Notes: generated by a model from the sequence alone, not told the origin. 16,704 nt of DNA from Candidatus Omnitrophica bacterium CG1_02_40_15 (GCA_001871815.1 MNVP01000009.1:1-16704); one strand, 5' to 3'. Shown: positions 6,418 through 13,561, counted from the first letter of the stretch. Numbers and translations: made by a program.

Positions 6418-7203
6418 ATGTTAATACCTATTTTAACAATGTCAATAATGGGGCTTTTGTTCGGACTAGGGCTTGCCTATGCCTCTAAGATCTTTAGGGT
6501 GGATATAGACCCTAAGATAAATATGATTATGCGCGCTTTGCCAGGGGCGAATTGCGGGGCGTGCGGCATGGCAGGATGCGCTAATCTGGCAGAGGCGATA
6601 GCGCATGGAAAAGCTGATATTACAGCTTGCGCGCCAGGCGATCAGAAAGTTTATAATAAAATCGCAGAGATTCTAGGAGTAGGAATAAAAGTAAGAAAGC
6701 AAAAGATAGCGCGCGTAAGATGTAATGGCGGCAAAAGGTCTTCGGATAAATATGAATACCAAGGTTTAAAAAAGTGCGCAGGAGTAAATTTATTAGCAGG
6801 CGGAAACAAAGAGTGCAGGTTTGGGTGTATGGGTTTCGGAGATTGCATAAATGCGTGTCCTTTTGACGCGATCAGTTTAAATGAGAATAATATTCCTGTG
6901 GTCGATGGGCTCAAGTGCACTGCCTGCGGTAAATGCGTTCAGGCCTGCCCCAAAAAAATAATTATTTTAGAAAACGCGGATAATAAAGTTTATGTAAAAT
7001 GTCTTTCGCAAGATAAGGCAGCAGTAGTAAAATCTATATGTCCGGTTGGCTGTATAGGATGCAAAATATGCGAGAAGCTTTCCGGAGGGGTATTTATCGT
7101 GGAAAATAATCTATCCAGGGTGGATTATAGCAAGGTAAAATCTGATACGCCTTGGCAGGCGGTTATTGAAAAATGCCCGACAAAATGTATAGTAAAAACA
7201 TAG
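6418..7203 (+). CDS. rnfB: Rnf complex subunit RnfB (multi Fe-S ferredoxin-like)
   Basis: RnfB receives electrons from ferredoxin. One N-terminal helix (about residues 3-22) is followed by the RnfB-specific cluster motif ANCGACGMAGC with Cys 46, 49, 54, 71. Next come two complete ferredoxin motifs: Cys 133/137/143/147 (RFGCMGFGDC) and Cys 167/170/173/177. The C-terminal module is unusual. CIGCKIC (212, 215, 218) and the late Cys 253 (EKCPTKCI) remain. The fourth cysteine of the first motif is Ser222, and the three cysteines expected near 240-250 are absent (YSKVKSDTPWQAVIEK). In a standard two-cluster ferredoxin fold that removes exactly one cluster and keeps the other. Length (261) fits. The ATG lies 3 nt after the rnfA stop. 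Confidence 0.94.
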   Translation: MLIPILTMSIMGLLFGLGLAYASKIFRVDIDPKINMIMRALPGANCGACGMAGCANLAEAIAHGKADITACAPGDQKVYNKIAEILGVGIKVRKQKIARVRCNGGKRSSDKYEYQGLKKCAGVNLLAGGNKECRFGCMGFGDCINACPFDAISLNENNIPVVDGLKCTACGKCVQACPKKIIILENADNKVYVKCLSQDKAAVVKSICPVGCIGCKICEKLSGGVFIVENNLSRVDYSKVKSDTPWQAVIEKCPTKCIVKT

Positions 7204-7300
7204 TGTCGTCGCTCGTCGTTCGTGATTCGTGAATTGTAATCGAACGACGAACCGCGAGTCATAAGCGACGAACATCGAGCGACGAACGACGAACATAGAA
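7204..7300. repeat. CGACGAAC-rich repeat tract
   Basis: The gap between rnfB and trxA is almost wholly built from CGACGAAC-like units on both strands. TCGTCGTTCG (7213-7222) pairs exactly with CGAACGACGA (7241-7250). More units follow at about 7265-7295 (GCGACGAACATCGAGCGACG). It could form alternative hairpins in the mRNA. It encodes no credible protein, and the ribosome site of trxA begins just after it. Confidence 0.7.
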
Positions 7301-7316
7301 AGCAGGGAGGAGAAAG

Positions 7317-7646
7317 ATGGCAGGAAATATTCTGGAGTTAAGGGATGATAATTTTGAAGAAGCTGTATTAAAATCAGACAAGCCTGTGGTTGTGGATTTC
7401 TGGGCCACATGGTGTATGCCGTGCAAGATGCTTGCGCCTATAGTAGAAGAGATAGCAAACGAATGTAAAGGCAAATATAAGATCGCAAAACTGAATATAG
7501 ATGATGCCATGGACGTAGCAACTAATCTCAGCGTTATGAATATCCCAACGCTTATATTTTTTAGCAGCGGTAAAGAGGTAGCAAGAATAGTAGGCGCTGT
7601 TTCCAAGAGAGATGTATTAAAAAAGATAGAAGAGGCCTTTGTATGA
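7317..7646 (+). CDS. trxA: Thioredoxin with CMPC active site
   Basis: The 109-residue protein is a single thioredoxin domain that reduces protein disulfides using its cysteine pair. FWATWCMPCKMLAPIVEEIA carries the active site (Cys33 and Cys36). The cis-proline segment is MNIPTLIFF and the C-terminal GAVSKRDVLKKIEEAF is typical of TrxA. The active site is C-M-P-C; nearly all classical thioredoxins have C-G-P-C. The central residues tune redox potential, so it may have a different potential or partner. GGGAGGAG lies 5-6 nt before the ATG. No reductase gene is next to it. It follows rnfB and overlaps purN by 4 nt (ATGA), so it is translated with purN. Confidence 0.93.
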   Translation: MAGNILELRDDNFEEAVLKSDKPVVVDFWATWCMPCKMLAPIVEEIANECKGKYKIAKLNIDDAMDVATNLSVMNIPTLIFFSSGKEVARIVGAVSKRDVLKKIEEAFV

Positions 7647-8296
7647 ACCCCACCTTTCCTAAGACTTATGGTGAGCAAGAAAGGAAGAGCGGGGTGAATA
7701 TAGCGGTGTTCTGTTCTGGAAACGGGACCAATCTTCAGGCCATAATAGATAGCCAGAAAAAAGGTTATATAAAAGCAGATATAAAGCTTGTTATCTCTGA
7801 CACGCCTGATTGCTATGCTCTTACCAGGGCAAAAGACGCGGGTATAAAAATATTTGTAGTTGAAAGAAAAAATTTCAAAACAAAAAAAGATTTTGAAATA
7901 GAAATATTAGAAGCGCTTAAGAAAGAAAATATAAGCCTGATAGCCCTTGCAGGTTATATGCGCATGCTGTCAAAAAGTTTTATAAGCGCTTATGAGAATA
8001 AAATAATGAATATACATCCTGCGCTTTTACCATCTTTTAAAGGCGCTCATGGGATTAAGGATGCATTTGAATACGGAGTAAAAATTACAGGCGCCACAGT
8101 GCATTTTGTTACATTGGGCATGGACGCAGGCCCCATAATATTGCAATCTAGTGTTAAAGTGACAGAAGATGACACAGAGGAAACTCTCGCAGAAGCCATC
8201 CACGAGGAAGAACATAAAATCTACCCAAGGGCAATTCAGTTATTTATAGAAGGAAAATTAAAGATAGAAGGGAGAAAGGTAAGGATATTAGAGTAA
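7643..8296 (+). CDS. purN: Phosphoribosylglycinamide formyltransferase (GART)
   Basis: PurN transfers the formyl group of 10-formyltetrahydrofolate to GAR in purine synthesis, in the cytoplasm. FCSGNGTNLQAI binds the phosphate, NIHPALLPSFKG carries catalytic Asn123 and His125, and MDAGPII carries Asp161, completing the catalytic set. At 217 residues it is about 17 longer than most PurN, because the ATG at 7643 overlaps the trxA stop. A GTG at 7694, preceded by AAGGAAGA, would give MNIAVFCSGNGTN, which matches the family start better. Both starts are possible. The extra N-terminal codons contain a small inverted repeat (CCTTTC/GAAAGG). The 3' end overlaps the convergent lipoprotein gene by 9 nt with no terminator between. 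Confidence 0.95.
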   Translation: MNPTFPKTYGEQERKSGVNIAVFCSGNGTNLQAIIDSQKKGYIKADIKLVISDTPDCYALTRAKDAGIKIFVVERKNFKTKKDFEIEILEALKKENISLIALAGYMRMLSKSFISAYENKIMNIHPALLPSFKGAHGIKDAFEYGVKITGATVHFVTLGMDAGPIILQSSVKVTEDDTEETLAEAIHEEEHKIYPRAIQLFIEGKLKIEGRKVRILE

Positions 8297-9628
8297 GGGA
8301 TCTATTTTTATTTCGTCCTTTCTGAATCTTTCCAGGTCTTCTTTTGAAAGATATATTTTTTTCTCATTTTCAGTAAAGTTTATAAATTCAACGCCTTTAT
8401 ATTCTTCAAATGCGTAAAGATGTAAAACATCAGCTGTCATTTTTATTATCCTGGAAAATATAATTTTTTTATCCGCAACTTGATTATGGTTTGACGTTAT
8501 ATTAAATTTAAACCAGAAGATCTTGTCCCTTATCTCTCCCTGGCTTGAAATCACTTTGAAATCGTTTTTTAACTTCCTGTCTTCTTCAAAAATAGATTTT
8601 ATCCTTCTGGAAATCTGCTGGCTTAAAAACCATCCAAGATCCAGGTCTTTTTTTGGGAAACCATCTACGCCTATAATGCCAAAATCATTATATTGTTCGA
8701 AAGTATCCTTTAGCTTCCTCTCTCTTATTTCATTATTTGAATAAAAATATTTTGATACAACTTCTTTCACAGGGTTTATAAATGAAGACATATCTACTAG
8801 AATCAGGTATTCATTCTTAAATCCAGGAGGGAATACTGTTAGATAGGCCTCAAATTCAGGAGAGGCCTTATATTCTTCAGTTGTTTTTACATAAAAAAGC
8901 GATTCGCGGTCTGATAATTCTTTTGACTCTATGCTGGTTATTTCTATTTTCTGGGAGTCTTTTTTACCTATGGCATATATAGGATAAAATATTGGTTTCA
9001 AGCTTTCAGCTATAGGCGTATTCTGGTTTAAGGCGTTAAATAGTTCTTTTACTTTTTGTTCTCCCGCCATGGCGGGGTTGAATCTGAAATCCCTGAGTAT
9101 CCTCTGAAAATATTCTCCCCTTGATATATCAAAGAGCCTTACCCTTATAACATCGTATACAAATCCTGTAAGTATAAATTCTGCGCCAGTGGTTTTCGTA
9201 TCTCTGGCTGTAAGGATATAGAACTTTAAAGGCATATCCGTAGAGGTAACTACGCGATGGATAGAAAGGGCTACATCCTCTATCTTTTTACCAGCCTTTT
9301 CATTTAATTTTAAATCAGGATCTATCAGGCCTTCTACAGGAATATATACGCCTAATGTAGAGCCAAGGATTTTTATTTTTACGTTATCAAGTTTATATTC
9401 GTTTTTACAGAGCTTCAGGACAGACTCTTCTATTTTTCCTGTTGGGTAAGATGGTTTATTACAGGCAGAAAGCCCTACGAGGATTAAAAATGCAATCAGG
9501 GTTTTATGGTGTGGAAAAGTATAAAAAACTTTCCTAACCACTGAAAATCGCCTGCCTGCCGGCCAGGCAGGCATATTAAAATTATCGCTTAAAGCGATTT
9601 TCTTGTATTTTGTCAGGAGGGTATTCAT
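8288..9628 (-). CDS. Lipoprotein of unknown function, downstream of the FtsH-like gene
   Basis: I do not recognise the family. A hydrophobic stretch TLIAFLILVGLSAC ends in a lipobox (LSAC, Cys56), so the mature chain of about 390 residues should be lipidated and extracytoplasmic. The body is mixed alpha/beta with no known catalytic motif. From the ATG at 9628, which overlaps the protease stop by 4 nt, the signal peptide would have an overlong 40-residue N-region. Part of it (MPAWPAGRR) is encoded by a GC-rich palindrome. A GTG at codon 30 would give a normal signal peptide (MVRKVFYTFPHHKTLIAF), so the true start is uncertain. A second palindrome encodes NPAMAGE in mid-protein. Coupling to the FtsH-like gene suggests a shared membrane role. 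Confidence 0.8.
   Translation of the reverse strand: MNTLLTKYKKIALSDNFNMPAWPAGRRFSVVRKVFYTFPHHKTLIAFLILVGLSACNKPSYPTGKIEESVLKLCKNEYKLDNVKIKILGSTLGVYIPVEGLIDPDLKLNEKAGKKIEDVALSIHRVVTSTDMPLKFYILTARDTKTTGAEFILTGFVYDVIRVRLFDISRGEYFQRILRDFRFNPAMAGEQKVKELFNALNQNTPIAESLKPIFYPIYAIGKKDSQKIEITSIESKELSDRESLFYVKTTEEYKASPEFEAYLTVFPPGFKNEYLILVDMSSFINPVKEVVSKYFYSNNEIRERKLKDTFEQYNDFGIIGVDGFPKKDLDLGWFLSQQISRRIKSIFEEDRKLKNDFKVISSQGEIRDKIFWFKFNITSNHNQVADKKIIFSRIIKMTADVLHLYAFEEYKGVEFINFTENEKKIYLSKEDLERFRKDEIKIDPLL
9063..9076. repeat. 14-nt perfect palindrome inside the lipoprotein gene
   Basis: CCCGCCATGGCGGG is fully self-complementary and much more GC-rich than the surrounding gene. Read on the minus strand it encodes part of N-P-A-M-A-G-E. 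It looks like a small in-frame insertion between RFNP-like and EQKVKE sequence, though only a homologue alignment can prove that. Confidence 0.6.
9543..9603. repeat. GC-rich palindrome at the 5' end of the lipoprotein gene
   Basis: GCCTGCCTG and CAGGCAGGC (about 9550-9572) pair across a 5-nt loop. An outer pair GAAAATCGC/GCGATTTTC (about 9543-9551 and 9595-9603) encloses it. On the minus strand the inner palindrome encodes MPAWPAGR, a tell-tale peptide of repeat-derived sequence. It lies between two possible start codons of the gene. Confidence 0.65.
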
Positions 9629-11253
9629 TCAGGCTTCTTAAAGTTGTGGCTTTTTCCATATTCCCTGAATATTGCTTCTATATCATCGTATTCCAACTCT
9701 TCTTTTTCAAGAAGTTCTTTTGCAAAACGTTCGACTATAGCCCATTCTTTTTTAAGAAGAGTTTCAATATCTTTTAGGCAGCTTTGCATTATCTTATCTG
9801 TTTCAACGTTCAATTTTTCTTTCAATGATTCTGATAATTGTGTTTTAGGTATTACTGTATAATCGCCTACGTAGCCAGCATCGCTCATGCCAATTCTCCA
9901 GACCATATTATGCGCGAACCACATTGCGCCCTGAAAATCAGATGCAACTCCGTCGCTTGTAGTCCCGAATCTCATCTTTTCTGCAACATAACCGCCTAGC
10001 TTTACTTTTATATCAGCTAGGATTCTTTCTTTATTGTGAGTGTATATTTCTTCTCTGGGTTGAGCGTGTACTACTCCTAGAGCCTCTTTACGCGATATTA
10101 TCGAAGCCTTAAATACATCGTCTGTAGGGTGAAAGATGTACATTACAACCAGATGCCCTGTCTCGTGAAATGCGACCATTTCTCTCTCTTCCTTTGTCAT
10201 TTGCTTTCTATGTTTTAAACCCATGTCAATACGTTCCATAGCTTCTGACAGTTCTTTATAGCCTACACTTTCTTTTTTATTTCTGGTTGCTATAAGGGCA
10301 GATTCTTTTATCATGTTTTCAATCTCAGCAGGTGATTTATGCACTGCTTGCCTTGCAAGCCTGCCTATATCAATGTTTGAATCATATTTTATTTTTTTGA
10401 GGTAATATTCGAATACCTTTTCTCTTTCCTGCAGGTTGGGCCTGTCTATGTAGATTTTTCTGTCAAATCTTCCGGGCCTCAAAAGCGCTTCATCCAGGAC
10501 GCCTTCCGCGGCATTGGTGGCGCCTATAATAATTACGTTATAATCTTTTTCCTGGAGCCCATCCATTTCTACAAGCAGCTGGTTCTGGGTGCTGTTGGTT
10601 TCCTGGCCGCCTCCCATAAAACTGAAAGTTCTTTGCCTTCCTATAGCATCCAGCTCGTCTATAAAAATGATGCATGCGCCGTAGCCGTACGCCAGGGTCC
10701 TGGCTTTCTTAAATAGTTTTCTTACTCTGGATGCGCCGACGCCTACGAAAATCTCCGTGAATTCGCTGCCGGACATGGATATGAAAGGGATACCTGCCTC
10801 TGTTGCGATTGCCTTGGCAAGATATGTTTTACCGCAGCCTGGGGGCCCTACCATCAAAAGGCCTCTTAAAATTTTTCCGCCTATTTTTAAAAGTTTTGTC
10901 CTATCTTTTATTAATTCCACCACTTCAAGCGCTTCCTGCTTGGCTTCTTCCATGCCTATAACATCTTCCCAGTGGATATTGACATTCTGGCCTTTTACTG
11001 TGGTTTGCTTTATCTTTGAAAACCCGCCCTGCAGGAATATCATGTACATGAATACAAATATGCCTGCATTAAGGCCTGCCAGGAGTATACTTATAGGCAT
11101 CTGGGCTATTGTGAGGTTGCGGTAGAACGATTCCAGGGACATCATCCCCCAGATGGACAGGATTATAAGTATAATTATAGTAAATCCTACAACGATCTTA
11201 ACCCAATGCTCCATGAAGTACATTCTGAATTTACGGTAGGCCATAAATGCCAT
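9625..11253 (-). CDS. FtsH-like membrane AAA+ zinc protease with a minimal extracytoplasmic loop
   Basis: FtsH proteases extract and degrade membrane and soluble proteins as ATP-driven hexamers. Two helices (about 18-37 and 54-74) flank a loop of only about 16 residues, where canonical FtsH has roughly 70. The AAA+ domain has Walker A GPPGCGKT (136-143), pore motif FVGVG (169-173), Walker B IIFIDE (195-200) and arginine fingers in LLRPGRFDR (259, 262). The peptidase has HETGH (363-367), where HEAGH is usual, with Asp439 (ASDFQGA) as likely third zinc ligand. All catalytic parts are present, so it should be active. It is 542 residues, shorter than the usual 600-650. AAGGAG lies 6 nt before the ATG. 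Its stop overlaps the lipoprotein start. It is a divergent paralogue type, so I give no ftsH symbol. Confidence 0.92.
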   Translation of the reverse strand: MAFMAYRKFRMYFMEHWVKIVVGFTIIILIILSIWGMMSLESFYRNLTIAQMPISILLAGLNAGIFVFMYMIFLQGGFSKIKQTTVKGQNVNIHWEDVIGMEEAKQEALEVVELIKDRTKLLKIGGKILRGLLMVGPPGCGKTYLAKAIATEAGIPFISMSGSEFTEIFVGVGASRVRKLFKKARTLAYGYGACIIFIDELDAIGRQRTFSFMGGGQETNSTQNQLLVEMDGLQEKDYNVIIIGATNAAEGVLDEALLRPGRFDRKIYIDRPNLQEREKVFEYYLKKIKYDSNIDIGRLARQAVHKSPAEIENMIKESALIATRNKKESVGYKELSEAMERIDMGLKHRKQMTKEEREMVAFHETGHLVVMYIFHPTDDVFKASIISRKEALGVVHAQPREEIYTHNKERILADIKVKLGGYVAEKMRFGTTSDGVASDFQGAMWFAHNMVWRIGMSDAGYVGDYTVIPKTQLSESLKEKLNVETDKIMQSCLKDIETLLKKEWAIVERFAKELLEKEELEYDDIEAIFREYGKSHNFKKPE

Positions 11254-11280
11254 AAAGTTCTCCTTATTTTTGTGAAATAA

Positions 11281-11309
11281 AGTATATCATATTAATATAA
11301 GAGTGTCAA
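11281..11309 (-). promoter_or_regulatory. Promoter of the protease-lipoprotein operon
   Basis: On the minus strand TTGACA (11309-11304) is followed after exactly 17 nt by TATACT (11286-11281), and TGA precedes the -10 box as an extended -10 (TGn). The start is expected near 11274, giving a leader of about 20 nt with the AAGGAG site. It is one of the strongest-looking promoters in the window. Confidence 0.85.
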
Positions 11310-11340
11310 TTCAATCAAATCAAGCTTAGCAAGCGAACAG

Positions 11341-11467
11341 TAATATTCTTCGAGCGGCCACGAAGGCTTTTTACCAGAGCCCAGTCGAGAAGCCTGGCAT
11401 GAGCAAGGCTGAATGGTTCTCGACTGGGCTTACATGCATATTCGATATTGCCGCTCGAACAATATTA
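11341..11467. repeat. Palindromic repeat element, copy 2 (longest)
   Basis: TAATATTCTTCGAGCGG (11341-11357) and its inverse ending near 11467 differ at one base, the same C/G position that differs in copy 1. Inside, AGCCCAGTCGAGAA (11378-11391) pairs perfectly with TTCTCGACTGGGCT (11417-11430). The shared termini and the shared GTCGAGAA core define a family, with different filler between. No protein is encoded. It has the architecture of a MITE or REP-like element. It sits between two divergent operons. Confidence 0.85.
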
Positions 11468-11506
11468 ATATACCCCTGTTTTGGTAACTGTTTTGCACCG
11501 ATTACG

Positions 11507-11535
11507 TTGACAAGGATATGGTAGTGTGTTAACAT
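11507..11535 (+). promoter_or_regulatory. Promoter of eno
   Basis: TTGACA (11507-11512) is followed after 17 nt by TAACAT (11530-11535), with TGT just before it serving as an extended -10. The -10 matches four of six consensus bases. The start would be near 11542, giving a leader of about 65 nt that holds a hairpin. Confidence 0.7.
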
Positions 11536-11551
11536 ACCTTTCTAAAATAAT

Positions 11552-11579
11552 GTAGAGAACGGCCGTGGCCATTCTCTAC
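11552..11579 (+). promoter_or_regulatory. Hairpin in the eno 5' leader
   Basis: GTAGAGAA (11552-11559) pairs with TTCTCTAC (11572-11579). A C-A mismatch follows, then an inner GGC/GCC stem with a four-base loop. There is no T-tract. Being near the 5' end of the mRNA and some 18 nt ahead of AGGAGG, it may stabilise the message rather than block translation. Confidence 0.6.
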
Positions 11580-11607
11580 GATATGAATAACCCAAGCAGG
11601 AGGAATG

Positions 11608-12915
11608 ATGGCAAAGAAGACTCTGATAAAGAAAATTATCGGAAGAGAGATCCTTGATTCGCGCGGAAACCCTACGATTGAGGTGGATGTGGTCCTGGAA
11701 TCAGGCGTAATCGGAAGGGCTAGTGTCCCGAGCGGCGCATCTACTGGCGAGCATGAGGCAGTGGAGTTGAGAGATGGAGATAAAAACCGCTATCTAGGCA
11801 AGGGTGTATTAAAGGCGGTAAACAATGTCAATAAAGAGTTAAATTCTGCTTTGGCCGGTAAAGACGCTTCAAAGCAGAAAATAATCGATAAATTAATGAT
11901 AGAGCTGGATGCTACAGAAAATAAATCCCGCCTTGGGGCAAATGCGATTCTGGGTATTTCAATGGCAGCTTGTAAGGCAGCAGCAATTCAGAAAAAGATG
12001 CCGCTTTATAAATATCTGGGCGGAGAAGAGGCAAATATACTGCCTGTTCCCATGATGAATATTTTAAACGGTGGCGCCCACGCTGATAATAATGTGGACC
12101 TTCAGGAATTTATGATAATGCCCAGGGGCGCTTCAAGTTTTAAAGAAGCCCTCAGGATGGGCGCAGAGATATTTCATAACCTGAAAAAGATTATTCACGA
12201 TAAAAAACTTTCAACTGCTGTAGGCGATGAAGGCGGGTTTGCCCCTGATTTGAAATCCAATGAAGAGGCAATAGAGGTAATTCTAGAGGCAATAGAAAAG
12301 GCAAACTATAAGGCAGGCAAGGATGTTTTTATTGCCTTGGACCCGGCAGCCAGTTCTTTTTACGAAAATGGCAAGTATATCCTGGAGGCGGAAGTAGGGA
12401 CAGGACATTGTCCTGTCCCTACAGAAAAAAGCGCAGAGGATATGGTAAATTTTTACGCAGGCTGGGTTTCAAAATATCCGATTATTTCAATCGAAGACGG
12501 ATTAGCAGAAGATGATTGGGATGGCTGGAAAAAATTAACAAAGAGTCTGGGCGATAAAATCCAGATTGTAGGCGATGACTTGTTTGTTACAAACACAAAA
12601 CGCCTCAAAATGGGGATAGCCAGGCATGTTGCAAATTCCATACTTATAAAAGTAAATCAGATAGGCACTCTTACAGAGACAATAGAGGCAATAAAGCTTG
12701 CCAGGAAAAAAGGCTACACAGCAGTCGTGTCGCACCGTTCAGGCGAGACAGAAGACACAGCTATTTCCCATCTTGTTGTCGCAATGGGCACGGGCCAGAT
12801 AAAGACAGGGTCCTTGTGCAGGACAGACAGGATATGTAAATACAATGAACTTTTAAGAATAGAAGAGGATTTAGGATCGAAAGCTATTTACGGCTCTATG
12901 CCATGGCCAAGATAA
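11608..12915 (+). CDS. eno: Enolase
   Basis: Enolase interconverts 2-phosphoglycerate and phosphoenolpyruvate in glycolysis. Family landmarks are all there: SRGNPTIEVDV, the mobile loop PSGASTGEHEAVELRDGD, GDEGGFAP, metal ligands in IALDPAAS, SIEDGLAEDD and GDDLFVTN, catalytic lysine in ILIKVNQIGT, SHRSGET, and IKTGS. The 435-residue length is normal, but it includes VGTGHCPVPTE, encoded by a 29-nt palindrome at 12394-12422 that occurs again at 13636-13664. Relatives have only a few loop residues there (after GKYIL), so this is an in-frame repeat insertion in a surface loop, probably tolerated. ATGs stand at 11605 and 11608; AGGAGG (11598-11603) favours the second. It overlaps the FtsB-like gene by 13 nt. 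Confidence 0.97.
   Translation: MAKKTLIKKIIGREILDSRGNPTIEVDVVLESGVIGRASVPSGASTGEHEAVELRDGDKNRYLGKGVLKAVNNVNKELNSALAGKDASKQKIIDKLMIELDATENKSRLGANAILGISMAACKAAAIQKKMPLYKYLGGEEANILPVPMMNILNGGAHADNNVDLQEFMIMPRGASSFKEALRMGAEIFHNLKKIIHDKKLSTAVGDEGGFAPDLKSNEEAIEVILEAIEKANYKAGKDVFIALDPAASSFYENGKYILEAEVGTGHCPVPTEKSAEDMVNFYAGWVSKYPIISIEDGLAEDDWDGWKKLTKSLGDKIQIVGDDLFVTNTKRLKMGIARHVANSILIKVNQIGTLTETIEAIKLARKKGYTAVVSHRSGETEDTAISHLVVAMGTGQIKTGSLCRTDRICKYNELLRIEEDLGSKAIYGSMPWPR
12394..12422. repeat. 29-nt palindrome, copy inside eno
   Basis: GTAGGGACAGGACA, one central T, then TGTCCTGTCCCTAC. It is a perfect inverted repeat and is identical to 13636-13664; identity extends to 34 nt with flanking AA and AGA. 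Within eno it is read in frame as V-G-T-G-H-C-P-V-P-T. Confidence 0.95.
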
Positions 12916-13169
12916 GAATAAAACCAGCACATATAGTTATAGCAGCTATTATTGGAGCAGTATTCCTTCCAGGGTATATAAAGTTTATGCAGTTGAAGAT
13001 AAGAAATATGCGCATGGAAAGCGAAATCACAAGGCTGGAAAGGGAAAACCTGAAGCTCTATAAAGAAAAAAAGAGGCTTGAAGAAGATATAAATTATGTT
13101 GAAAAGGTTGCCCGCGAATCCATGGGCGTTACGAAAAAAGGCGAAATACCCATAAGGATAGAAAGATAA
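12903..13169 (+). CDS. FtsB/DivIC-like septum formation initiator
   Basis: These are bitopic membrane proteins that bridge FtsQ and FtsL in the divisome. The 88-residue chain has a short basic N-tail, one helix (about residues 10-28), and a coiled coil (about 32-66, rich in E, K, R, L) ending in the family signature INYVEKVARESMG followed by KKGEIPI. Length and layout are standard for FtsB/DivIC. The order eno-ftsB is common in bacteria, which supports the call. The ATG lies within the eno 3' end in another frame (13-nt overlap). No good ribosome site is seen, so translation is probably coupled to eno. Confidence 0.88.
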   Translation: MAKIRIKPAHIVIAAIIGAVFLPGYIKFMQLKIRNMRMESEITRLERENLKLYKEKKRLEEDINYVEKVARESMGVTKKGEIPIRIER

Positions 13170-13173
13170 CTCT

Positions 13174-13207
13174 AATATTGTTCGAGCGAGCGAAGCGAGT
13201 CGAGAAC
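13174..13207. repeat. Palindromic repeat element, half copy
   Basis: These 34 nt, starting AATATTGTTCGAGCGAGCGA and ending GTCGAGAAC, are the exact inverse of 5159-5192. The other half of the element is missing. It lies 5 nt after the FtsB-like gene and just ahead of the tRNA-fMet promoter. Confidence 0.9.
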
Positions 13208-13214
13208 AAAAACA

Positions 13215-13243
13215 TTGACACTCGGCATATGCAAGCCTATAAT
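13215..13243 (+). promoter_or_regulatory. Consensus promoter of tRNA-fMet
   Basis: TTGACA (13215-13220) and TATAAT (13238-13243) are both perfect and spaced by 17 nt. The start is expected near 13250, about 16 nt before the mature tRNA 5' end. A strong promoter is what an initiator tRNA needs. Confidence 0.92.
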
Positions 13244-13264
13244 GCAAAATACAATTAAATAAAA

Positions 13265-13557
<293 letters not shown>

Positions 13558-13561
13558 TATT

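Noticed and set aside
7204..7300. CRISPR-like array
   Set aside because: Units are only about 8 nt, lie on both strands, and have no constant spacer length or cas genes nearby.
7111..7678. Minus-strand open frames across the rnfB-trxA gap
   Set aside because: Their sequence comes from the CGACGAAC repeats (RRS/DVRR-type peptides) and the antisense of trxA.
10757..11125. Plus-strand open frame of 122 codons
   Set aside because: It is antisense to the Walker A and membrane region of the FtsH-like gene, whose protein is clearly real.
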